DNA from: a bacterium
Lineage (GTDB): Bacteria > Chloroflexota > Dormibacteria > Dormibacterales > Dormibacteraceae
Assembly: GCA_004299235.1 (NCBI GenBank)
Contig: SCQL01000019.1
Span: 62,001-126,000, forward strand
Length of the DNA stretch: 64,000 nucleotides
Direction: 5' to 3'
The translations under genes were made by a program, and so were the position numbers. Under the pieces are notes generated by a model. That model had not been told where the DNA came from and searched no databases. It saw only the letters and a list, made by a program, of their open reading frames with translations. Below are positions 16,348-24,904 of this stretch, piece by piece (within the stretch, counting starts at the first letter, position 1; each line of letters opens with the position of its first letter).

Positions 16348-17717
16348 GCGGTCGCCCGCGCCACCACCTCATGGACCTCTGGCATGGCGCGCCGGATGTT
16401 CTCCTCCAGCTCGGTTTCGATCTGGTGCGCATGCTCCAGGCTGACGTGGCCGGAAACCTCGGCGACGACGTGCGCATGGATGCGGTGGTGGCGGTCGCTC
16501 AGCTCGACGTCGACGCATCGCTGCACGTCGGGATGCGAGGCGACCACTTCGCGCATCCGCGCGGCGAGGTTGGCCCGTCGCGCGGTAACGTCCTCTCCCG
16601 CCACCAGATGCGGCTCCATCGGCTCGAGGTGGATGTCGATGCGCGTGGCCTCCGGCAGCTCTGTGCGCAGGGTGTGCTCTAGTCCGGCGCTGGCCCGGGT
16701 CGCCCTGGCGAGCGTTATGTCTCCAGGCAGTTTCGCGTGCATCGTGAGGTGCAACGACCCGTCGGCTTCACGCTCCACCGTCACGTTGTGGAGGTCGCGC
16801 ACGCCGCCGTTGCGTGCCGCCGCGGCATGGATGCGCTCGACCAGGTCACTCGGCTGCGCCTGTCCCTCGACGAGCACGGTCAGGTCGAGGGTGGGCAGGA
16901 CCGAGCGGGCTTTGAGCTTGACGTCACTGGCGAGGGCTCCGGCCGCTTCGACCGAGAGCATGCGGGCGGTCGCGACGCTGGCGTCGCCGATGAGGTTGGG
17001 CCCAGACCGGCGCACGCGTACGGATCTCACCTCGCGGACCCCGCTCACACCCTGGATGGCGGCGCGCAGCTGCTTCTCGGCTCCAGCCGGTGCGCGGTCG
17101 ATGAGAATGTCGCCCGAGTGCCAGGCCAGCAGCGCGGCGGCGCGCGCGATGATCGCGGCCACCAGCAGCGCCGCCACCGAGTCCGCCCAGGCAAAGCCCA
17201 TGCGCACGCCCACCAGCCCGGCGAGGACGCCAAGCGTGGCAAGGACGTCGGCGAGCCGGTTGGTGGCGTCGGCCAGCATCGCTTCGCTGTCCGCCAAACG
17301 GCCCACCCGCCGCAGGATGCCGGCCCGGCCTGCCTCGACCAGCAGGGTCGCGAGCAGGAGCGCGAAGGCGTAACCGGCGGGGTTGACGATGCCGCCGCCC
17401 ACCAGCAGCCGGCGCAGCGCTTCGAACGCTATCCCCGCCGCGGTGACCATCAGCAGAACGCCCTCGGCGAAAGCAGCCAGGTTCTCGGCCCGGCCGTGCC
17501 CGTACGGGTGCTCGGAGTCGGCGGGCTTGCGCGAGGTGCGGACGGCGATCAGGGTGAAAGCGCTCGCCACCAGGTCGAGGGTCGAGTGGACCGCCTCACT
17601 CAGGATGCCGAGGCTTCCGGTGAGCAGGCCGACGATGAGCTTGCCCAGCACCAGCGCCACGCCGATGAAAACCGAGCCGAGGGCGACGAGCTCAGGGCGC
17701 CGTCCCAGCGATTTCAT
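16344..17717 (-). CDS. Cation diffusion facilitator (CDF) transporter with extended C-terminus
   Basis: A 457-residue protein: six-helix CDF membrane domain (about 1-210), then about 240 cytoplasmic residues, long enough for three ferredoxin-like dimerisation domains where one is usual. The TM2 metal site is HSTLD (HxxxD). The TM5 site reads DATNRLAD, where Fe/Zn members such as FieF have His in place of this Asn, so metal specificity may differ (Mn or Fe is possible). HPYGHGRAENLAA is the conserved loop. It exports divalent cations by H+ antiport. It is first in the minus-strand string leading to the S53 peptidase. Confidence 0.88.
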   Translation of the reverse strand: MKSLGRRPELVALGSVFIGVALVLGKLIVGLLTGSLGILSEAVHSTLDLVASAFTLIAVRTSRKPADSEHPYGHGRAENLAAFAEGVLLMVTAAGIAFEALRRLLVGGGIVNPAGYAFALLLATLLVEAGRAGILRRVGRLADSEAMLADATNRLADVLATLGVLAGLVGVRMGFAWADSVAALLVAAIIARAAALLAWHSGDILIDRAPAGAEKQLRAAIQGVSGVREVRSVRVRRSGPNLIGDASVATARMLSVEAAGALASDVKLKARSVLPTLDLTVLVEGQAQPSDLVERIHAAAARNGGVRDLHNVTVEREADGSLHLTMHAKLPGDITLARATRASAGLEHTLRTELPEATRIDIHLEPMEPHLVAGEDVTARRANLAARMREVVASHPDVQRCVDVELSDRHHRIHAHVVAEVSGHVSLEHAHQIETELEENIRRAMPEVHEVVARATA

Positions 17718-17758
17718 GTCACCGAAAACTCTAGACGCAGCTGGCTTGCCGGCTTGGG

Positions 17759-17970
17759 CCAGGTCCAGCAGCCCGTCGCGTGCGAGCTGGTCTTGGCCAG
17801 TTCCAGCAGCCCCGTCGCGTGCGAGCTGGTCTTGGCCAGTTCCAGCAGCCCCGTCGAGTGCGAGCTGGTCTTAGCCAGTTCCAGCAGCCCCGTCGCGTGC
17901 GAGGTGGTCTTTGCCAGTTCCAGCAGCCCCGTCGCGTGCGGGCTGGCCTTTGCCAGGTCCAGCAGCCCCC
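17759..17970. repeat. 39-bp tandem repeat (minisatellite), about 5.5 copies
   Basis: Units start CCAGTTCCAGCAGCCCCGTC and end GCGAGCTGGTCTTGG. Copies: 17759-17796 (38 bp, one C fewer), 17797-17835, 17836-17874, 17875-17913, 17914-17952, and a partial from 17953. Because the unit is a multiple of three, reading frames stay open; the minus strand would read a 13-residue unit GLLELAKTSSHAT. There is no convincing start signal, and it lies between two genes, so it is treated as non-coding. Unit-to-unit differences are few point changes. Confidence 0.9.
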
Positions 17971-18000
17971 TCACCGGACCTCTCCCCAAAGGGGAGAGGG
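17966..18000. repeat. GC-rich palindromic intergenic element; possible terminator for the K+ channel gene
   Basis: A perfect 9-bp stem CCTCTCCCC/GGGGAGAGG with AAA loop at 17979-17999, preceded by CCCTCACCGGA. The combination CCCTCACC...CTCTCCCC-loop-GGGGAGAGGG is a form seen scattered in intergenic spaces of many bacterial genomes (recollection, REP-like). It starts three bases after the stop of the minus-strand channel gene at 18004, so it could also end that transcript. Confidence 0.6.
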
Positions 18001-18003
18001 CAT

Positions 18004-19014
18004 TTATTTGAGCATGGCGGCTGAGGCGAAGAGCTGGTTCTCCGAGCCCAACGCGATGACCAGGTCACCCGCTTCCAGTCGCAGGTCGCCGTCCGGGCTG
18101 ACGTGCAAGGATCCGTCGCGCCGTCGCAGCGCGAGCAACCTGGCCGCGGATGGGTCGAGCAATCCGGACTCCTGGATGGTCTTGCCGGCGGCGGCCATGC
18201 CCGCCGTGACGAGCATCTCCTCCACGCCGATCTCCGACTCGCGGTGATGGAGGGTGTCCAGAACGTCGACCACCGCGGGGCGGACCGCGAGCTCGGCCAT
18301 TCGATGCCCGGCCATCAGGTAGGGCGAGATGGCCCGCGTCGCGCCCGCCAGCTCCAGCCGCCGTATCGATTCCGGGCGGCCCCCCCTCGCGATGATGTAG
18401 AGCTCCGGGCTGAGCGCCCGAGCGGCGAGCGTGATGTAGACGGCACGCTCGTCTGAATCCACCGCTGAGATCAAGCCTCGGGCCCGCTCGATCCCCGCCT
18501 GCTTCAGGATGTCCTCGCTGGATGCGTCGCCCTCGACGTGAAGCCTGTCCTCGGCGCGCAGCCGTCCCAATGCCTCTTCGGTCTGGTCGATGACCGCGTA
18601 CCGGACCTTGTGCCGTTCGAACTCAGCCACGATCTGGGTCCCGATGCGGCCGTAGCCGCAGATGATGAAGTGGTCGCGGAGCTGGCTCAGCCTGCGCTCC
18701 AACTGGCGCTCCCTCCTGTAGTTGCCAAACGCGTTGTCGGCCAGGGTCTCGGCGAACACGCCGAAGCCATACAGCATGGTAGCCACCCCGACCACGATGA
18801 GCGCCGAGGTGAAGACCTTGCCCGCGGCGGCCTGAGGGTGGACCTCGGTGTATCCGACCGTGCTGATGGTGATGATCACCATGTAGAACGCGTCGAGCAG
18901 ATTCCACCCGTCGATCAACATGTAACCGGCGATGCCGCAGACGATGACCACGGCGAGGAGCACGATCGCAAGTCGAAATCGGAGCAGCGGGTTGGGCGCG
19001 CGCGCTTTCCTCAC
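18004..19014 (-). CDS. Two-TM potassium channel with RCK (TrkA-N/TrkA-C) domains
   Basis: A 336-residue channel subunit. Two membrane helices (about 12-33 and 66-88) flank a pore helix and selectivity filter TISTVGYTEV (about 49-58), where most K+ channels have TVGYG. A Rossmann RCK domain begins DHFIICGYGRIGTQIVAEF (GxGxxG nucleotide site), and a TrkA-C domain follows from about residue 250, ending in IALGSENQLFASA. It would gate K+ flux in response to ligand or nucleotide. GTG 19014 begins a basic N-terminus just before the first helix. Confidence 0.88.
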   Translation of the reverse strand: MRKARAPNPLLRFRLAIVLLAVVIVCGIAGYMLIDGWNLLDAFYMVIITISTVGYTEVHPQAAAGKVFTSALIVVGVATMLYGFGVFAETLADNAFGNYRRERQLERRLSQLRDHFIICGYGRIGTQIVAEFERHKVRYAVIDQTEEALGRLRAEDRLHVEGDASSEDILKQAGIERARGLISAVDSDERAVYITLAARALSPELYIIARGGRPESIRRLELAGATRAISPYLMAGHRMAELAVRPAVVDVLDTLHHRESEIGVEEMLVTAGMAAAGKTIQESGLLDPSAARLLALRRRDGSLHVSPDGDLRLEAGDLVIALGSENQLFASAAMLK

Positions 19015-19034
19015 CGCTTTTCCGTTCTGCCCGC

Positions 19035-20453
19035 CTAGCCGCCTCCGCCGGGTCCTTCGAGGCCGGGCTTGGTCATCTTGCCCAGGTCGAGGACCTTGTT
19101 GAGCACGGCTTCGCTCACGCCCTTGCTCCGGGCGAGCTGCCGGATCGAGCGCCCGGTGCGGATCGACTCTTTGGCGATCTTCGCCGCCTCGTCGTAGCCG
19201 ATGACCGGGTTGAGCGCTGTCGCCAGCATGGGGCTCCGCTCGACCAGCTCAGGCCCGCGGTCGGTCGCCTGAAGGCCTTCGACGCATCGCTCGGAGAAGT
19301 TGCGCGCTGACGTCGCCAGCAGGGTGATCGACTCGAGGGCCGCGACTCCCGCCACCGGCATCATCACATTCATTTCGAACAGGCTCCCCGACTGGCCGCA
19401 GAGGGTGACCGTGAGGTCGTTGCCGAACACTCGCGCGGCGGCCATCGTGAGCGACTCCACGATCACTGGATTGACCTTGCCCGGCATGATGCTCGATCCG
19501 GGCTGCGTTTCCGGCAGCCGCAGCTCGCCGAGTCCCGCGATGGGCCCGGTGCCCATGAGCCGGATGTCGGAGCCGATCTTCCAGAGGCTGGACGCAATCG
19601 TTCGCAGCGCGCCGTGCGCGGCCACCAGGACGTCGAGGGTCGCCTGCGCGTGGAAGTGATTGCGCGCCTCGCGTACGCTCAACCCGGTCGCGCGCGACAG
19701 CCGGGCGCAGGTCATCCGGGCGTACTGGGCGTGGGAGTTGAGGCCGGTGCCGACGGCCGTTCCGCCAAGGGGCACCCGAACCAGCTCATCCACGGCGGCC
19801 TGCGCCCGGCGAATGGATTCCTCGACCTGGCCCGCGTAGCCCTTGAACTCCTGGCCGAGCCGGATGGGGGTCGCGTCCTGGAGGTGGGTCCGGCCGGTCT
19901 TCATCACCGGCCAGAACTCGTCGCCCTTGGCCTCGAGGGCTTTGAGCAGCTGCCTCAGCGCGGGGATGAGCTCGCCGGCGATCGCCATCGCGCTCGACAG
20001 CTGGATCGCGGTCGGGATGACGTCGTTGGAGGATTGGCACAGGTTCACGTGGTCGTTCGGGTGCACCAGCTTCGAGCCGCGTTCCCCGCCGAGGATCTCG
20101 GTGGCGCGATTGGCGATCACCTCGTTGGCGTTGGTGTTGGTCGAGGTTCCCGACCCGGTCTGATAGATGTCGATGGGGAACTGATCGTCGAGCTTGCCGT
20201 CGATGACCTCTTGCGCGGCGGCGCTGATCGCGCGCGCCCGCCGCCTCGTCAGCAGGCCGAGCCCGGCGTTGGTCTGGGCGGCAGCCTTCTTGACCAATCC
20301 GAGCGCGCGGATGAAGCGGCGGGGAAACGGCTGGCCGGAGATCGGAAAGTTGAGGACCGCCCGCTGCGTCGAGGCGCCGTAGTAAGCGTCCGCGGGGACC
20401 TCCATCTCGCCCATGGAGTCCCGCTCGACGCGAACGCCTTTCTTCTGTGGCAC
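19035..20453 (-). CDS. fumC: Class II fumarate hydratase
   Basis: A 472-residue fumarase converting fumarate and malate in the TCA cycle. The N-terminus ERDSMGEMEVPADAYYGAST, the segment TGSGTSTNTNANEV, the HPNDHVNLCQSSND region, and the superfamily signature GSSIMPGKVNPV are all present, and the length matches FumC. GTG 20453 is chosen because the conserved ERDSMG region must lie inside the protein; the later ATG at 20414 would remove it. Its promoter must lie in the 27-bp divergent space shared with the Ppx/GppA gene or inside that gene. Confidence 0.95.
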   Translation of the reverse strand: MPQKKGVRVERDSMGEMEVPADAYYGASTQRAVLNFPISGQPFPRRFIRALGLVKKAAAQTNAGLGLLTRRRARAISAAAQEVIDGKLDDQFPIDIYQTGSGTSTNTNANEVIANRATEILGGERGSKLVHPNDHVNLCQSSNDVIPTAIQLSSAMAIAGELIPALRQLLKALEAKGDEFWPVMKTGRTHLQDATPIRLGQEFKGYAGQVEESIRRAQAAVDELVRVPLGGTAVGTGLNSHAQYARMTCARLSRATGLSVREARNHFHAQATLDVLVAAHGALRTIASSLWKIGSDIRLMGTGPIAGLGELRLPETQPGSSIMPGKVNPVIVESLTMAAARVFGNDLTVTLCGQSGSLFEMNVMMPVAGVAALESITLLATSARNFSERCVEGLQATDRGPELVERSPMLATALNPVIGYDEAAKIAKESIRTGRSIRQLARSKGVSEAVLNKVLDLGKMTKPGLEGPGGGG

Positions 20454-20480
20454 CGAGGGAGATTCTAGAGTGAGGAACCT

Positions 20481-21374
20481 ATGCGTCTCGCCGCGGTCGA
20501 CATCGGCAGCAACACCGTTCACGCGCTGGTGGCCGACGTCGTGAGGGGCCGGCTCGAAGACGTCGCCCATTACGTCGAGATGCCGGAGCTCGGGCCGCAC
20601 GTGGCCCGCACGGGCGCCATCGGCACCCGCAAGCGGCAGGCGATCCGAGCCCTGGTCTCCGTTCTCGCACAAGCTCGCGGCCATGGGTACGAGCACCTGA
20701 TCGCCGGCGCGACCGAGGCCGTCCGGCAGGCGTCGGACGGGCCGGCCTTCGTCCAAGAGGCGGGTGACGCGATCGGGGTGCCGGTCCACCTCATCTCCGG
20801 GCGGCGGGAAGCGGAGCTGAGCTTCCTGGGCGTGGCCAGCCGTCACGCAGCCAAGCGTGAGTGGACGATGGTCGACCTTGGCGGGGCCTCCACGGAGGTG
20901 GTGATCGGGCGCGGTCGTGAGCTGGTTCGCGCGGCCACCCTGCCGCTCGGTTCCGGGGTGCTGTCCAGCACCTATTTGTCGGATCCACCCCGGCCGGATG
21001 AGCGCGCCCGCCTGCGCCAGGCCGCGCTCCGCGAGCTCGTCCATGCCCCGGACGGCGAGGCGGAACGCCTGGTGGCGACCGGAGGCACCGCGTCCAACCT
21101 GCCCCACGTGCTGACCCGGCACCACCCGCCCTCGGTTTTGACCACCGCCGACCTGCTCACCTGCGCCGCACGCCTGGACGGAGGCCGGGCGGCCGACGTG
21201 GCCGGGGCGGTCGAGCTGCCGGTCAACCGGGTCAAGGCGATGCGGGCGGGAATCGAGGCGCTGCTGCTCTTCCTCGATTGGTATGGGCTAGCGGAGCTGC
21301 GGATCAGTCACCAGGGACTCCGCCACGGCATGCTGCTCAGCTACCTGGAGCGGGGGGACGACTGGTGGCACTGA
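20481..21374 (+). CDS. Ppx/GppA family phosphatase
   Basis: A 297-residue actin-fold phosphatase (exopolyphosphatase or pppGpp phosphatase type). The ATP-site-like motifs are AAVDIGSNTVHALVAD at the start, MVDLGGASTEVV (phosphate 2) and a later ATGGTASNL segment (adenosine-type motif). The catalytic Glu is probably in the GATEAVRQASDG region. It lacks the C-terminal HD-like domain of long Ppx proteins, so it is the short form. It is divergent from fumC with only 27 bases between starts. Confidence 0.88.
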   Translation: MRLAAVDIGSNTVHALVADVVRGRLEDVAHYVEMPELGPHVARTGAIGTRKRQAIRALVSVLAQARGHGYEHLIAGATEAVRQASDGPAFVQEAGDAIGVPVHLISGRREAELSFLGVASRHAAKREWTMVDLGGASTEVVIGRGRELVRAATLPLGSGVLSSTYLSDPPRPDERARLRQAALRELVHAPDGEAERLVATGGTASNLPHVLTRHHPPSVLTTADLLTCAARLDGGRAADVAGAVELPVNRVKAMRAGIEALLLFLDWYGLAELRISHQGLRHGMLLSYLERGDDWWH

Positions 21375-21462
21375 GGGCCGGCCGCCGTCCACCCTTGGGG
21401 TTCCCCGCCGGAAGCGCGCGGAAGGGGGATGAATCGTTGCAGCGGGTGGGTAGGATGAATCG

Positions 21463-22440
21463 ATGGAGCACGTGAGCGACCGCGGCCGGACCCTGAAGCG
21501 GGCGCTGGCCCTCACCGCCCTGATTCTCGCGGTCGAGTTTGCCGGGGGCCTGATCTCCCACTCCCTGGCGCTTCTCTCCGATGCCGGGCATGTGCTCACC
21601 GACGTCTTTGCGCTCGGCCTTGCCTGGTTCGCGGTGGAGCAGGCCAAGCGCCCCGCCGACCAGCGCCGCAGCTACGGGTACCACCGCGTGAGCATCCTTG
21701 CCGCGCTCGTCAACTCAGTGACCTTGATCGTGATCGTGATCGCCATCGCGTACGAGGCGGTTCGCCGGCTGATGAGCCCGGAACCGGTCCAGGGCGGCGT
21801 GGTGATCGTCACCGCGCTGGTCGGCATCGCCATCAATTCGTTCGTCGCCCTCAGCCTGCACGGCGACGAGAAGAGCTTGAACCTGCGAGCGGCGCTTCTC
21901 CACGTCACCGGCGACCTCGCCGCCTCCGGGGGCGTGGTGATTGCGGGCGCCGTCATCCTGCTCACCGGCTGGCTCTACATCGACCCGCTGCTGTCGCTGG
22001 GCATCGCGGCCCTGATCGCGTGGGGCGCTTGGAGGATCGTGCGCGAGACGGTGAACCTGCTCCTCGAAGGCACGCCAGGCGAGATCGATCTCGCCGCCGT
22101 GACGGCTGAGATCACGAGCACCGAGCTCGTGACGGCCATGCACGACCTGCACGTCTGGGCGCTGTCGTCGGACGAGACGGCTCTCAGCTGCCACGTCGTG
22201 ATCGGGGAATGCCCGCTGGGCGATGCCGAGCACGTCGTCCGCGACCTGGAGAGCCGGCTGTGCGGCCGTTTCTCGATCGGACACACGACCATCCAGGTCG
22301 AGAGCTGTCACCCGTGCGGTGAGATCCACCACGGTGCGGGCGACCACAACCACCCGCACCAGCACGTGGTGTTCGTCAGCCCTGGGTCTGGTGCAGAAGA
22401 GCTCCCTCCCGCCGCAGGATCCTCCGCGCGACAGCGATAG
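21463..22440 (+). CDS. Cation efflux (CDF) protein, CzcD/ZitB type
   Basis: A 325-residue Zn/Cd-type exporter with six membrane helices. Metal site residues are in TM2 (SDAGHVLTD, HxxxD) and TM5 (LLHVTGD, HxxxD), the zinc-type arrangement that the other CDF in this window lacks. The C-terminal cytoplasmic domain (MHDLHVWALSS... LSCHVVI) is standard, followed by a Cys/His-rich tail (CHPCGEIHHGAGDHNHPHQH) that could bind zinc. The 3' end overlaps the convergent gene by 65 bases. Confidence 0.9.
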   Translation: MEHVSDRGRTLKRALALTALILAVEFAGGLISHSLALLSDAGHVLTDVFALGLAWFAVEQAKRPADQRRSYGYHRVSILAALVNSVTLIVIVIAIAYEAVRRLMSPEPVQGGVVIVTALVGIAINSFVALSLHGDEKSLNLRAALLHVTGDLAASGGVVIAGAVILLTGWLYIDPLLSLGIAALIAWGAWRIVRETVNLLLEGTPGEIDLAAVTAEITSTELVTAMHDLHVWALSSDETALSCHVVIGECPLGDAEHVVRDLESRLCGRFSIGHTTIQVESCHPCGEIHHGAGDHNHPHQHVVFVSPGSGAEELPPAAGSSARQR

Positions 22441-24070
22441 CCGAGGCGTAGGTCGAGTCCATACCCCGATAGCTCAGGCCGCGAGCCCCCAGGGTGCGGG
22501 CCTGCGTGTAGGGGGTGTCGGACGCGTAGTGGACGATGCCCAGGTCGAAGTTCAGCTGGGCCATGTTGACGCTCTCGCCGATCGGATACCGGCCGGGCTG
22601 GACGATCTCATAGCAGGCATCGAGATAGGGTCCGGCCTCCATCTCGACCACCGTGTATCGCCCGTGATAGTAGAAGTCGAGATAGTCGCGGTTCTGCAGG
22701 AACGTGCCGCGCACGGTGACCGCCCGCTGGTTGTCCAGGGCTGACCCGTAAACCAGGTTCGGCTGCACGTCGGCGGCCGTGAAGCAATTGTCGAGCCAGT
22801 AGGTGTCGCTCGAGTGCTCGTTATGGACGACGTTCGGGATCATCACGTCGCCGACGTCCGCGTTGAGCGTTGCCGCCTTGCCCAGCACGTACACGCCCGC
22901 CACCCATGATGCTTGCTCGGCGACCTGCCGGAGAATGTGGTACGCGGCCTGGCCGAGCGGGTAGTCGACGTTGAGGATGCACGCATCCGAGGCGTGGAGC
23001 TTGCGCTCGTCCACTGTGCCGATTCGCGGATCGATCGATGCCGGGTCGAGCTGGGAGAGTTTGAACACCTGCGCCGCCGAGTCGACGCCCGTCCCCTTGG
23101 CGGCGATGTGCCGGATGCCGTTGGCCGCCTCCATCTCGGCGCGCCGGCGGCGCAACCGCTCACGATCGGGATGCGAGTCGAACACCTGGCGCGCGCCGTA
23201 GTACAGCCAGTTGTCGCGCGAGGCGCGGCTGTGCCCCGCCTCCAGCTTGCGGCGCTCGTCGTCGAGCTCCGGGTTGTTCTTCGCGATCCAGTCCACGATC
23301 TCGTTTTCGAACTGGCGGGCGACGCCGGTCAGGACGTTGACCAGGCTGTGCGAGTTGGAGGACACGAAATATAGCGGCGCGTCCCGCGCCCCCATCTCCT
23401 GCATCACCGACGCGATCGGCAGCCACCAGCGACTCGCGTTACGCGCGTAACCCAGGTGGCTGCCGCCGATGAGGCGGAGGACGATCTTGCACTCCTCGCG
23501 CTTGACGGCGGCGAGGATCGAGTCGAAGGCGTCGCCCCACGCGTCACGCAGCCGGCGCCAGTCGTCCTCGGTGGCACCCGCCGCCAGCCGCGCCTGTTCG
23601 TCGGAGGTCTCGACGCCCTGGAGCGAGCGGTGCAGCTTGTTCCATTCGATCTGGTAGGCGACGAGCGTCGGCACCAGGTCGTCGATGTCCGAGGTCGAGG
23701 CGATCAGCACCGCCAGGGTGTCCTTGCCGTCGTGGTACCAGCGGCGCCGCCGGGCCGGCGCCTTGACCGCCTGCCACGCCAGGATGTCCGCGCGAAGGAC
23801 CACGCTGAAGCCCTGCGGGCTCTGGCCCATGACGACGTGGCGGCAGCGGCTGATGGCTTCCGGCAGCCGCCGCACCGCGTACAGGAGCGCTCCCATGTCG
23901 ATCTGGGGCTGGGCGGCCAGCGGGTGCAGCACGGAGCCCATGCCGAGGTGGGCCTGGACCAGGGATTCGACCTTGATGTCCCCCGAGCTCTGGAGCATGG
24001 TCGTGTAGGTGCGCACGTAGAGCTCGACGGCGTGCTTGCCGGTCCAGCCCGGGGCCGGCGGCGATTCCAT
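22376..24070 (-). CDS. Uncharacterised protein with a nucleoside-phosphorylase-like C-terminal half (possibly DUF6909)
   Basis: A 564-residue soluble protein. The first half is helical with few motifs (ELYVRTYTTMLQSSGDIKVE; IVLRLIGGSHLGYARNASRW). The second half contains VYVLGKAATLNADVGDVMIP, then YGSALDNQRAVTVRGTFLQN and FYYHGRYTVVEMEAGPYL. The GKAxxLxxxxGDVMIP and VVEMEAGPY segments correspond to the GDvvip and ME-A nucleoside-binding regions of the purine nucleoside phosphorylase/MTAN superfamily. I recall a family of unknown function (DUF6909) of this kind but cannot verify the name. It stands alone on the minus strand, convergent with a CDF gene. Function unknown; a nucleoside or nucleotide substrate is inferred. 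Confidence 0.6.
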   Translation of the reverse strand: MESPPAPGWTGKHAVELYVRTYTTMLQSSGDIKVESLVQAHLGMGSVLHPLAAQPQIDMGALLYAVRRLPEAISRCRHVVMGQSPQGFSVVLRADILAWQAVKAPARRRRWYHDGKDTLAVLIASTSDIDDLVPTLVAYQIEWNKLHRSLQGVETSDEQARLAAGATEDDWRRLRDAWGDAFDSILAAVKREECKIVLRLIGGSHLGYARNASRWWLPIASVMQEMGARDAPLYFVSSNSHSLVNVLTGVARQFENEIVDWIAKNNPELDDERRKLEAGHSRASRDNWLYYGARQVFDSHPDRERLRRRRAEMEAANGIRHIAAKGTGVDSAAQVFKLSQLDPASIDPRIGTVDERKLHASDACILNVDYPLGQAAYHILRQVAEQASWVAGVYVLGKAATLNADVGDVMIPNVVHNEHSSDTYWLDNCFTAADVQPNLVYGSALDNQRAVTVRGTFLQNRDYLDFYYHGRYTVVEMEAGPYLDACYEIVQPGRYPIGESVNMAQLNFDLGIVHYASDTPYTQARTLGARGLSYRGMDSTYASAIAVARRILRREGALLHQTQG

Positions 24071-24163
24071 CAGGCGACTATAAGACGCTGCCCCGGCCGG
24101 GCTTACAAAACCTTGACCTTCTGAGTGAGGAACCTGAGACCGCCACGTCGTTTAGTTGAGGGC

Positions 24164-24904
24164 GTGATCACCAGCATCGCGAAAATGCGCTACATCCGGA
24201 TCGCCGGCTTTGCCGCCGGTGCCGTCGCCGTCAGCGGCGCCGCCGTCTTGATCACCGCTTCGGCCGCCGGTCTTCAACTCGGCTTCCACTCGTCTGGGTC
24301 CCAACCCAACCCGGCGGACACGGCGGCGTTCGCGCAGAAGACGGGCAAGGCATCCGCGGTGTGCGGGGACTTCGTCTCGCATCTCTCCAACGATCTTGGT
24401 ATCAGCCAGAGCAAGCTCAATGCGGCCATCCAGAAGGCCGCCGGCGAGACCCTCGCCGACGAGGTCAAGAACGGCGACCTCACCCAGGCGCAGGCCGACG
24501 CCATCAAGCAGAAGCTGACGGGACAGGCGCCTTGCTCGCTCGCAGGCGGTCTCGGCAGGAAGCCCGGCGCTCGGTCCGGGGCGGGCGCGTACTTGCAGCA
24601 GTTGCTGAGCGCCGCCGCCTCGGCGCTCGGTATCAGCGAGGCGCAGCTGAAGGCCGATCTCGCCCAGGGCATGACGCTCTCGCAGGTCGCGGCGGCTCAG
24701 AACCCGCCCGTGACCGAAGCGCAGTTTCGCTCGCGCCTGATCGGGAAGCTCACTCCGCTGCTGGACGCGGCCGTCAAGAGCAAGCGGTTGACCGGCACCC
24801 AGGAGCAGGCGATCCTCAAGCAGCTGCAGACCGGGCCAATCCCGTTCTGGAACACGCCGGCGCCGCGGGCGAAGTCCTGGGTGCCGGCCGCCTCGACGAC
24901 CTAG
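24164..24904 (+). CDS. Exported or membrane-anchored helical protein of unknown function
   Basis: About 246 residues. A signal/anchor helix (IAGFAAGAVAVSGAAVLITA) follows the basic start. The mature part has two related helical modules: LGISQSKLNAAIQKA...GDLTQAQADAIKQKL and LGISEAQLKADLAQG...KRLTGTQEQAILKQL. Each pairs an LGIS-x-(S/A)QL motif with a later LTxxQ(A/E)xAIxxxL motif, as in small secreted proteins common in Chloroflexota and actinobacteria. No function is known. Start choice is uncertain among GTG 24125, GTG 24164 and ATG 24185; all keep the anchor helix. The 3' end overlaps the convergent gene by four bases. Confidence 0.6.
   Translation: MITSIAKMRYIRIAGFAAGAVAVSGAAVLITASAAGLQLGFHSSGSQPNPADTAAFAQKTGKASAVCGDFVSHLSNDLGISQSKLNAAIQKAAGETLADEVKNGDLTQAQADAIKQKLTGQAPCSLAGGLGRKPGARSGAGAYLQQLLSAAASALGISEAQLKADLAQGMTLSQVAAAQNPPVTEAQFRSRLIGKLTPLLDAAVKSKRLTGTQEQAILKQLQTGPIPFWNTPAPRAKSWVPAASTT

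Noticed and set aside
17759-17970. CRISPR-like array
   Set aside because: Units are directly adjacent with no unique spacers; it is a minisatellite.
17714-17989. 91-residue minus-strand repeat protein
   Set aside because: No start signal or family; the frame is open only because the repeat unit is a multiple of three.
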